This document shows, one piece after another, positions 1 through 10,734 of a DNA stretch of 64,000 bases. The stretch's first letter is position 1. Every line of letters starts with the position of its first letter. Source of the DNA: Gongronella butleri (Eukaryota > Mucoromycota > Mucoromycetes > Mucorales > Cunninghamellaceae); assembly GCA_025201375.1 (NCBI GenBank), contig JAIWZP010000014.1, positions 372,001 through 436,000 on the forward strand, written 5' to 3'. Both the position numbers and the translations under genes were made by a program. The notes beneath the pieces were generated by a model. The model searched no databases, had not been told where the DNA came from, and saw nothing but the letters and a program-made list of their open reading frames with translations.

Positions 1-516
1 TTCTTCAATCCTGTAGGTGCGCATCCATCCGGCATGATTGGCGAGTGTCCCCAGGGCGTGCCCAACAATCTGCTTCCATATGTGATCCGCGTATTGCAGG
101 GTCATTTGCCCTTTGTCCAAGTATACGGCGCCGATTACGACACCGTCGATGGCACGGGCGTCCGCGATTATATCCACGTGTGCGATTTGGCCACCGGCCA
201 TGTCGCCGCACTCAAAAAGTTGCAAGAACAGACTTTTTCCTCCTCGGCCAATGGCGCTGGACGCTGCTTGGCTTACAACCTGGGTACAGGCTCAGGGTAT
301 TCGGTCTTGCAGATCATCCGCGCCATGGAGCACGCAACGGGTCGCCGAATCCCTTACAAAATCGTCGACAGGCGGCCAGGCGACGTCGCCACATGCACCG
401 CCGATTGCTCACTCGCCTACAAAGAGCTCAATTGGCGCCCAACGCGCACCATGGATGATATGTGCCAGGATATGTGGCGATGGACCAAGAACAACCCCAA
501 TGGCTACTATCAATAG
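1..516 (+). CDS. GAL10: UDP-glucose 4-epimerase, C-terminal part (partial)
   Basis: This is the last 171 codons of a GalE-type epimerase; the 5' part lies outside the window. The reading frame is open from base 1 ([11 protein letters not shown]...) to the TAG at 514-516. The [10 protein letters not shown] segment, the [12 protein letters not shown] segment and the [13 protein letters not shown] segment are typical of the substrate-binding half of UDP-galactose/glucose 4-epimerases of the Leloir pathway. The enzyme interconverts UDP-galactose and UDP-glucose in the cytosol. The protein ends right after the epimerase fold, so it lacks the C-terminal mutarotase domain of budding yeast Gal10. No intron is seen in this part. 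Confidence 0.93.
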   Translation, partial: FFNPVGAHPSGMIGECPQGVPNNLLPYVIRVLQGHLPFVQVYGADYDTVDGTGVRDYIHVCDLATGHVAALKKLQEQTFSSSANGAGRCLAYNLGTGSGYSVLQIIRAMEHATGRRIPYKIVDRRPGDVATCTADCSLAYKELNWRPTRTMDDMCQDMWRWTKNNPNGYYQ

Positions 517-1357
517 ATTTTGTTCCGTTTTTTTTTTTTTTTTTTTTTTTTGTACACATTTATTCTTTCCCTCTAATAAATAGGCGCGTCGCGTCTCTCT
601 TCCTCCGTCTCTCATCTTGATATTTTTACTGCTCCGCACCTGGTTCCTCATTTTCGCACTTTTCCTCTTTTTATTTTTTATTTGGTTGTCTCTTTTATCT
701 TTTTCTTTTTCCTTTTCTTAATTCCTTGTTCTCGGTGTGTTCTCGGTTTGTGTTTGCCTGTGTTCCCTGGGAACTGACATTTCGTGGCCAGGCTCTCGCC
801 GTTTTTTTTGTGTTTTTCATCGAAATGGGATGACAATGGCTGCTTGGGAAACAAGGTTCAGCGGCACAACGTGCGTGTCTACTTTTTCCATTTGCCAAAT
901 CAAAACTCCACCCTCGTTGGGTATTCCCTTTTTGTTCCAAAGGGCAATTGATCGGAAATGCGCCCGCCCATGCAATAAAAACCTCACAGACACTCAAAAC
1001 CCCCTTTTTCCTTTTTACTTTTTTTCTTGTCCCTTTTTACCACTTTTTTTCTTCTTTTGCTCTCTCTTGAAAGGCTTTTCTTCTTGTCTCTTCTTTCACA
1101 GGCAGGCCGCTTGCTTAATTATATCGCGCACCCACCAAGTTTTCACGTCAACCTCCCTTTTCTCTCGCTCTCCTCCCTCTTTCCCCACCTTTTTTCTGCT
1201 CAGCATCTACATTCCTTTGCCTTTTTTTCCTTTGCGTCTGACCCCTCCTCGTCCCGTCCCGTCCCCCCCTTTTAAATCTCTTTGTTTCTCGAAACCCACG
1301 CTCATTTTGCCTTTTTTTTTAACAATTCCTCCAATTTTCTAATCAAATCGAATCATC
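517..1357. other. Intergenic: 3' UTR of epimerase, promoter and 5' UTR of casein kinase gene
   Basis: No gene is supported here. The + strand is strongly pyrimidine-rich, with many C/T-only runs between about 980 and 1350 leading up to the casein kinase ATG, as is common in fungal promoters and 5' leaders. Confidence 0.6.
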
Positions 1358-3017
1358 ATGCCTGCTACCTCTGCGTCCCCCACAACCACCTCGCACAATG
1401 TGGTGGGTGTCCATTACCGTGTAGGCAAAAAGATTGGCGAAGGCAGCTTTGGCGTCATTTATGAAGGTAATGTTCGGCACTTGCGCCAACTTCAATGCCG
1501 GATGGGTCGCTTCTCCCCCTGTTTTTTTTCCCCTTTGTCCCACGCGCTGACAATCCGGTTCCCCTTTTTCTTGTGTCTTTTTTTTTTCACATTGTAGGCA
1601 CCAATTTGCTTAACAATCAGCAAGTTGCCATCAAATTCGAGCCTCGCAAGAGCGAGGCGCCACAATTGCGCGACGAGTACCGGACGTACAAGATTATGGC
1701 CGGCAGCGTGGGCATCCCCAGTGCTTACTATTTTGGTCAAGAAGGTTTGCACAATATTTTGGTCATCGACTTGCTCGGCCCCAGTTTGGAAGACATGTTC
1801 GATCTTTGTGGCCGCCGCTTCTCGGTCAAAACCGTCGCCATGTTAGCAAAACAAATGGTAAAAGCCAGACGCCCGGCTCTACAGCCACGTGGCTTTCTCT
1901 TTTCATTTTGGCGCTAATGCGCCCATTTTTTTTTTTTCTATTCCTCCCCTTGCGCTGCTAGATTAACCGCGTCCAGACGATCCATGAGAAGAATTTGATT
2001 TACCGCGACATCAAGCCCGACAATTTCTTGATTGGCAAGCCCGATTCGACATATGCCAACAATATTTTCATGGTCGACTTTGGCATGGCGAAGCTGTATC
2101 GCGATCCAAAGACAAAGCAGCATATACCTTATCGTGAACGCAAGTCTCTCTCCGGCACGGCGCGCTACATGAGCATCAACACTCACCTGGGCCGAGGTAA
2201 TATGCCAAAAAATTCACGTTTCCCTTTTTTTTTTCGCGAATTTTCACTGACATCGCTTGTTTTTCGCAGAGCAATCACGACGCGACGACCTCGAGGCGCT
2301 TGGCCACGTGTTCATGTACTTTTTGCGCGGGTCATTGCCGTGGCAGGGCCTCAAGGCGGCGACCAACAAGCAAAAGTATGAAAAGATTGGCGAAAAGAAG
2401 CAAACCACGGGTGTGCGCGACCTCTGCGCGGATTATCCAGGTACACGCTATTTATACAACCACGAGGGCTGAGCTTGGATCTGTCTTTTTCACTGACACG
2501 TGTTTTTTTGCATCTTTTTAACAGAGGAATTCGGCATTTACTTGCAATACGTCCGCAAACTTGGCTTTGAAGAGTCGCCCGACTATGACTTTTTGCGCGA
2601 GCTGTTCACCAAGGTGATCAAGTCGCAAGGCGAGGCCGAGGATGGCGTCTATGATTGGTGCCTGCTGAACAATGGCAGGGGCTGGGAGGTAAAAACCCAA
2701 AAAAAGAAAAATCGACGCAACGAGGGGGCTGCCTCTGACTTTTTTTTAATTGCCATTAGACGATGACCAAGCGCCAAGCGTCGCGCCACGGTCTGCCTGC
2801 ACCTGCGAAAAAGGCGATTGAGAACAATTTGCGCTCCAGTCAGCAAATGTCCAAGCCGACGCACGCCCACGTGCAAGACATGGCGCCCATGGCGTCCACG
2901 ACGGCAACGCCCGCCGCGCGCGCGTCCGCCAACCCCTATGCCACGGCACACACCCAAGGCCGCGACTACAAAAAGCCAAGTTTCCTCTCGAAACTCACCT
3001 GCGGCTTGTGCCAATAG
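1358..3017 (+). CDS. Casein kinase I, plasma-membrane (YCK/CK1-gamma) type
   Basis: Six exons: 1358-1466, 1598-1857, 1962-2196, 2270-2440, 2525-2688 and 2760-3017, giving 398 aa. All introns have GT-AG ends and join in frame. The kinase domain shows the glycine loop [11 protein letters not shown] near residue 30, a VAIKFEP lysine, [10 protein letters not shown] (catalytic Asp about 139), DFG and the CK1 substrate-binding [20 protein letters not shown]. This serine/threonine kinase class acts at the plasma membrane in nutrient signalling, endocytosis and morphogenesis. The protein ends in TCGLCQ; a Cys-containing tail is typical of palmitoylated yeast Yck1/Yck2, so lipid anchoring is inferred. 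The tail between kinase and C-terminus (about residues 320-390) is low complexity. Confidence 0.95.
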
Positions 3018-3693
3018 ACCCGCGCGTCATCCCCCCCCCTTGATCACGAGGCGCGCGACGCGTCCTTTTTTCCTTCTTTCACTCTTTCTCTTTGTGACCT
3101 GCCAGCTGTCACCTTTTCCCCTTTTTTCCTCTCCCCATTTGCTTCTTTTCCCTTTTTTACATGTCTTTTTATGTGCTTTTAATTTTTTTGTTTGCTTCTC
3201 TTGCTTTCCCCCGCCTCTCACTTCCACATCGCACCTCGCACCTCGCACTTCGTACCTTGCTCACGCTCTTCATGCCCCTTCCACTCTGCTTCTCATACAC
3301 AAGTGACGTGACAATTGAATAAAAAGTGAATACCCGTTGTTCATTGCTCCATGTCAATGCCATCGCGCCTTTTGGACAGCCTGTACACGCGTCATTTTCC
3401 ATGACGCACGCGCAAGAGCGTCAATGGGCTTCTGATACCCTTGCCGCGGGCAAAAGAGGCGCGCGGACCCGCTTTTGCTGTAGTGTGACATGGCATTTGC
3501 CAAAAGAAGCCTGCAATGTCATGGGTAAAAGTTGCACTTCAGTGCCTTCTTGTGCAACATGACAAAAAAGTTTAAGAATTGGCGAGTGAAAGCAGGGCAA
3601 CAAGGCACCCGTTCTTTTTTTATTCCTTTTTTTCTTGTTTTTAACAAAAGCAAACGAGGGGGGGACATCCAAACAACCGCAGCAGCTTCTGAT
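3018..3693. other. Convergent intergenic region
   Basis: This lies between the casein kinase (+) and SDH2 (-) stop codons. It holds pyrimidine-rich 3' UTR sequence and an AATAAA at about 3317. No further gene is supported. Confidence 0.5.
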
Positions 3694-5059
<1,366 letters not shown>

Positions 5060-5381
5060 GATAAAAAGGGGCAAAAAACTAAAGGTGGGGAGAAGAGTGG
5101 GGAGCAGTGACGGAAAGAGACAGGTGAGAGAACGCTTCCAAGGAAACAAAAAAAACACGTCTCGACAAAAAGTGAAAGGAAAGGTGGAAAAAAAAAAAGA
5201 GTAACCTGAAGAAAACAAAGGGCTAAAGCCCTTTTTGGGCCATGACCCGCCTCGAGAAAAAAAAAAAAAAAACGGCCGGCCACCCTTGCAATTTTGCAAT
5301 GCCTTCGGGCGATAATCCGTTGAATGCCTAGTTTGGCAATTCACCAATTGAAGAGGGAACAATGCCCATTTCACTCTTTTT
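5060..5381. other. SDH2 promoter and 3' region of the Atos-like gene
   Basis: This is purine-rich on the + strand (pyrimidine-rich toward SDH2), with short A-runs. It holds no open frame of interest. Confidence 0.45.
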
Positions 5382-7220
5382 TTATTTCAATGGCACATAC
5401 GCTGGCTCTTTTGGCCCCTCACACACCACATGGTACGACTCGCTTGCATCCATGCGCCGATTGACAAAAATGACACGCATTTGATGATACAAGTACACTT
5501 TGACCTTGCCTGGTTTGCTTGAGCGGCGCAATTGCAGGTGTACAGCGTACCTGAGTGGCCCTGTGGCTACCGCAGGACTGCAATTGCTGACAGTTGTTGC
5601 TTGCGAGCCTGCTGCTTTGCCAACGGATGCGGCAGGTGCGCGGTGCATTTCGTACGATTTTTGGCGTAAAAATGTCTTGTGTCCGGGCGGCATGTCGCGG
5701 ACGTCATATGGCACGAGAAAGAGTTTGATCAGCACATTGTTCTGGTTGTAGACAGCGAGCTGGACCTGGCCCTGCGCCGGGACACGATAGCCACGGCCTG
5801 GCAGGTCGATGGTGCCGACATACGGCTGATACGAAGAGGAAGAGGGCGATGGCGAGGATGACTCCGATGCCAGGGTATTGTCCTGGTAGTAAATAGCATT
5901 AAACGAGAGTTTGATTTGCTGAGGACATTTGAGGTGGATGGGGCAATCGTGTCCGCGGCCAAGGACGCCCAGTTTGCCGCTGAATTCAAACGGTTGCGAA
6001 GGCTGCAAGGGCCACATATGGCCTGTTAGCAACGATTCCTCATAGCTGCCCACCAGGCCGAGGTGGTGCGACGATGACCGGCGCCGTTGTCGAATTCCCA
6101 AGGGCGAAGAGGACCCATTACTGGTGGTGCCTGGTGGCGACGATGGCAATATTGATGGGGGCGGCGCAGGTTGCCATGAGGAAGAAGCCAATTGATCCAT
6201 TCCATGGCTGTTTGTGTTGGCAACATAGTAAAAAGCTCGTCCGGGGCGGGTATATTGCACGGCATCCATGGAGCCGCGGCGGAGCATGGTCGGTGATAAT
6301 GCGAGCGTGTCATAGGTATCTTGCTGCGGCAACAGCAGCGCGCCATTCGCGTCGTCATCCAAGTCCATTGCCGACAAAGAGAGCCGCGACAGTCGACGCA
6401 TGCCAATGACCGATGAAGATGGACTTGTCGCCGTCCACGGCGCGATAGTCGACGAATTCATGGGGTTTCCTGCGTTTCTGCTGGTGTTGCTGATGCTGGA
6501 GCGTCTCGGAGCCGCAATCGGAGGGGTCTCGTCGTGATCAATGGCTTGAACATGGACAAGCAATCGCATTACGCCGTCACACGCCGTCGCCACAGGAAAC
6601 GCGTGGTGAAAAAGGCGCGCACCCAGAGGAAAATCGAATATTTCCCAGGTTTGTTGCTGTTTTTTCTGCTTTTCATCGTCGCTATCGTCGCCGTGCGCGC
6701 TGCAGCCTGTGCAAACCACACCGACGAGATTGTGGTGGACGGCAAATCGCAACGAATCGCGATTTTCGTGCGGCGCAGCACGCGAGTGGCGCCGTTTGGC
6801 GTGGGAATAGAGCACCTGCATGAGGCGCTGTATGCCAATCGTATTGCTGGTGCTATTGTCGCTTGTCGGCCGCGGCAGTGGTGGCTGGTGAGGCGTTTTG
6901 GGCGGCAAACCATGCTCGAGCGTCAGTGTCCACTCTTCCACAAGCTTTTTCGACGCCGGCTGTACAATTCTAAGCGTCCACGACTGCTCCTTGGCGTGTG
7001 CGTGCTGCTGTTGTTGCTTTTGCTTAACAGACGCCTTGGACTTGTCGTCCACGACGTAGCAAAGAGGGCTGTTGGCCGCGTGCATTTCGCATTGGCTCGA
7101 GCCAAAGCGAGACCGCAACACAATGGCCACCAGTTTTCGAACAACCTGGTACGAGTCAAGCCCAAGCGCATCAGAACACGACAAACAGGTGTCATGAACG
7201 GTGGGCAATGTTGTCGGCAT
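5382..7220 (-). CDS. Atos-like (FAM214/Atossa family) protein
   Basis: Single-exon gene of 612 aa, starting at the ATG whose complement is 7218-7220. The C-terminal half carries the two conserved Atos blocks. The first begins with SYEESLLTGHM (about residue 390) and runs through KLGVLGRGHDCPIHLKCP; the second contains PYVGTIDLPGRGYRVPAQGQ (about 465) and VPYDVRDMPPGHKTFLRQKSY. In animals the family is linked to transcriptional control (macrophage tissue invasion in flies); the fungal role is not established. The N-terminal third (DTCLSCSDALGLDSYQ..., then WTLRIVQ and WTLTLE) may be a folded domain but I could not assign it. The middle is Ser/Pro/His/Gln-rich and probably disordered. The assignment rests on the two C-terminal blocks. 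Confidence 0.8.
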   Translation of the reverse strand: MPTTLPTVHDTCLSCSDALGLDSYQVVRKLVAIVLRSRFGSSQCEMHAANSPLCYVVDDKSKASVKQKQQQQHAHAKEQSWTLRIVQPASKKLVEEWTLTLEHGLPPKTPHQPPLPRPTSDNSTSNTIGIQRLMQVLYSHAKRRHSRAAPHENRDSLRFAVHHNLVGVVCTGCSAHGDDSDDEKQKKQQQTWEIFDFPLGARLFHHAFPVATACDGVMRLLVHVQAIDHDETPPIAAPRRSSISNTSRNAGNPMNSSTIAPWTATSPSSSVIGMRRLSRLSLSAMDLDDDANGALLLPQQDTYDTLALSPTMLRRGSMDAVQYTRPGRAFYYVANTNSHGMDQLASSSWQPAPPPSILPSSPPGTTSNGSSSPLGIRQRRRSSSHHLGLVGSYEESLLTGHMWPLQPSQPFEFSGKLGVLGRGHDCPIHLKCPQQIKLSFNAIYYQDNTLASESSSPSPSSSSYQPYVGTIDLPGRGYRVPAQGQVQLAVYNQNNVLIKLFLVPYDVRDMPPGHKTFLRQKSYEMHRAPAASVGKAAGSQATTVSNCSPAVATGPLRYAVHLQLRRSSKPGKVKVYLYHQMRVIFVNRRMDASESYHVVCEGPKEPAYVPLK

Positions 7221-7329
7221 CACAGGGAGGCGGGGATAAGACAGCGGGTCGTGAGTAAAAAAAAAAAAAAAAAAAATGAGGGGAAGAAATGCGTTTCCGA
7301 CAGCAGCCCCTTTTTTATACAGTAAATTT

Positions 7330-10300
7330 ACTTGCCGACCCGAGTGCCAATTCGACTAAAATACATGTTTCTCAATGACGGCGCGTCGTAAAAGCACATG
7401 GAGAACACCATTCGAAAGCCACAGTCCACAGGAATTGCACGTATGATGAATGCATTATACACTGTCAAAGCACATTCCTACAGTATAAAAATGTATTATA
7501 AAGTATGATAACACCTTCGCATTTTTTCGTGGATACAGTATTGCATTTTGCATGCCATTTCCTATAGTCAAATCGCAACGCAGGCCTGCAATTTCGCTGC
7601 TTGCCGTGGAGAATTATCATCATATGATATCCTACGAATTTACGGTGTCCAAAAAAGTTAGAGTATCACATTTGCAGTACACACTGTATGAAGGATCAAA
7701 TTGAGACTTTTGCATTTTACTGTACGCTTCCTTTCAACTTTCAAGTAGCAACTGGACGCAAAAGGAGCAGACAAAATGGAGCACAAAATTTGCTGCTGAA
7801 AATGCATTACAGCAGCACGCTATGCACTACAGTACAGTGCTGCACAAAAATAAACATTTACTACCTCACACTGTAAAACCTTAACGTATTTTCCGGACGG
7901 ACTTTGTCAGCTCGTTGTGCCTCCAGAAATTTTTTTACAGCTTACTTACCTGCAAATAAAAGACATTTTGCATGATGAACTATAGCATGATGTGCGCACG
8001 ATGGATCCGCACGATTTTTTTGAGCCAGCAAATTCCAAAAAACCCAAATTTATTCTGTTTTGCATTCATCCCGTCATCTGCATGGTTGAACCCGCTCAAA
8101 AACAGCTGCATCGCATTCAGCGCAAAATTTGCAACAAAAAAGCTTAAAACACCAAAACGCTACGACCACTTTTCAAAAATTCAGGTGTCACTCAGGGGTC
8201 ACACATTTCAATCTCAGAAAATGCCAAATTTGAAAAAATCGAACTCCGAGTGATCAACGCATTCCAAACAGGTAACTCCGACCATTTGCTATTGGCTGAC
8301 AAAATGGCAAGTCGCCCCAACTGAAGAACAAATACCGTAAAGCCCAAAGAGTGACGCATGAACGCCGACCGACTAAGAAAAATGCCTACTTTTGGGCAAG
8401 ATTTTTTTTTGCAAAAATTTAAGTTTGAGCCTTCCAAATTAAGGTCGTGGATTGCATGGAATTTTTTTATTTTTCAATTTTTTATTTTGAACATTTTTGT
8501 CCTCCGAGTGGGCTGCAGGCTGGTGAAATGACCGATCCAAAAAGCCAAACCCAAGCTAGTGCACTGCAAGTCGTTCATTAGATACTTTGCCCCCTATTTG
8601 TTAGTAAAACTGAAATAAAATCTACAGGTTTATCAGACCGTTGTCGAGAAAATCGCGATCAAAAATTTTGATGAAAAAGAGAATTTTCTCTGCGAGTTTT
8701 AGCCATCCATCGACGAAACTGGTCTCATTTGATAATGATTCAACAGACGCTTTCGACACGTTAAAAGTGCCGTGTGTTATCCAATCCGTTACCGAGAACA
8801 TTGAGGTTGAAAATTTTTGAAACGTTTGAGCGGCTTTCACAAGCGTACAAAGGTTACGCATCGGGAAAATAAACATTCCAGAAATGACATCCGAGCATGT
8901 CTCTTTTGAATGGTGCCAGTTTCACCCCGATGCACGAAATGTTTCGCGAGCCACTGCTAATACCGTAAATTCGTGAAGATGTCGATATTTTGGATTGATC
9001 TGCACAACGACTCAATGGACCTCTGGTTTTCAACACCATGTTGAAAAATGACACGACGAAATGACCTAATGAAAAAGTTTTGGAGGCGATCCGCTCAAGG
9101 TTTGTAGATTTTAATGTAGGATTTGTGAAAATCTTTGAAAAATTGCCAAAATTTTAAAATTGTCGACAACGCGGCTAGCTGGTCTCTGGTTTTTGATGAT
9201 TTTTAAAAATAAACGCGCGAAAACTATCGAATGGCCCTGTTTTGGTCATGATCCAACGCTTGCTTTTGGCGTTATGATTGAAAATGCTGAATTTCATAAA
9301 ATTGGCGATTATCTCGACAACAGTCTGATTGACCTCCGGTTTTCAGTGTTTTTCTGACAAAAGAGGCTCTTATCACCAGCATGGTAAAATTTCGCGGTGA
9401 TTGAAGCACGATTTTGCCGCGAAATAATTTTTTATAAAACGCGCTACAGCCAAATTTTCAGCAATGTCAATTTTGTCGCCGAGCAAGCCAATTAATATTG
9501 GGGTTTTAATTTATTTTTGAAAAGAGAGGAGCCAAAAACATCGCGTGGCAAAGTTTCGTGGTGCTGCGATGAGTCTTTGGCGGTGAAATGATTTTTTTTT
9601 CGAATTTTGGAAAAAAAAAGTTGGTCAGGTCAAAATGCTTCTGGAGGGTCTCCCGCTTGAGAGGCTCAAGCCCAAGCAGAAAATCCAAATCCGTTTGGCA
9701 ACCTGCACACTGGTGATCTGAGAGTCATGTCACTAGATGCATCGACCTCCTCTTCCTATGCAAATCTGCAATAAAAATCAAGGGTCGACTTGATGGATCA
9801 CGAGGAAATGGCAAATAAGTTCAAATTTTAGAAACTTGAATTTCTCGATCAGTTTTGGTTGCACATCAGTAAAACTGGTCTCATTTGATAGAGAATCATA
9901 CAGTATTCTGCATTTTTTGTCGCTGCAAGCTTGCCGTGGCGGCTACTTTGTTCGTTCCCGAGAAAATTGGAGTTGAAATTTTAAATCTGTCGTCGCAAGT
10001 GTGCAAAGGTTGCGCATTGGTTTTGCCAGGCTAAGATAAAATGATCCCCGCGTGCGTCTCTTTCTGCTTGTAAGTTTTCAGCTTGATCGAAGAATAACAG
10101 TTTGGCGTGCAAGAGCCAAAATTGTGAATTTCTAGAGAGATATCGATTTTCTCATCAACGGCCAGATTGACCCCCGTATTTTACTTTGTTTTCGAGAAGC
10201 AAGTGACCAAAGTGCACAAATGACGTTAAGTTTCAAGGCCAGGGGGTAACTGATATGATATCAAGCTGTGTTCGTTTTCATAAATTGGGATTTTCTACCT

Positions 10301-10734
10301 ATGTACTGTATCATAGCAAAACTAGTGGATTTTCTCTACGTACGAGTTTTGGTCATCCGTCGGTGAAACTGGTCTCATTCAATACATGGAGATTCAACAG
10401 TTACTGTACGTGCGAAGCTACGAACATTAATAAAGCGCCGTGGGTCGTTTTCATCGTTGTCGAGAATATGGAATTTAAAAATTTATGAAATGTTTGATCG
10501 GATATCATATCATTCATACAGTATGCAAGCTCGCAAATGTCGTCCATCGGGCAAACAAACAACTGAAAAATGACGGCCGATCGAGTCTCTTTCGAATGGT
10601 ACCTGTTTCACCGGAACCCAGAAACTATTTCGAGAACCAGTGGCTACGTACTGTACCGATTTATTATTATTAAACGAGAGGATGGGGGAATATGTACCGT
10701 ATTTTGCTGCTTGGGCTGCAAAGGCATCGCTTTT
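7330..10734. repeat. Gene-free island of decayed dispersed repeats
   Basis: About 3.4 kb without a credible gene. Frames are short and there are no intron-like T-tracts. It holds three diverged copies of a ~0.35-0.4 kb unit, at 8620-8960, 9790-10100 and 10255-10655. Each contains ...ACTGGTCTCATTT/C..., a GTCGAGAA or CCGAGAA-like block, and in the first and third a TCTCTTTYGAATGGTRCC block. A separate block at ~7890-8140 is repeated at ~53367-53622. TACAGTA/TACTGTA occurs about ten times. A short motif built on TCTCGACAAC...TGATTGACCTCCGGTTTT occurs at ~9312 and in variants at ~8985 and ~10140 (+) and ~8626 (reverse). No terminal repeats or transposase were found. Confidence 0.7.

Noticed and set aside
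34..583. Overlapping open frames in the epimerase region
   Set aside because: They are other-frame shadows of the epimerase; only the frame open from base 1 has conserved protein sequence.
7330..10734. CRISPR-like or integrated virus explanation for the repeat island
   Set aside because: Repeats are long, diverged and irregularly spaced, with no cas, capsid or polymerase genes.
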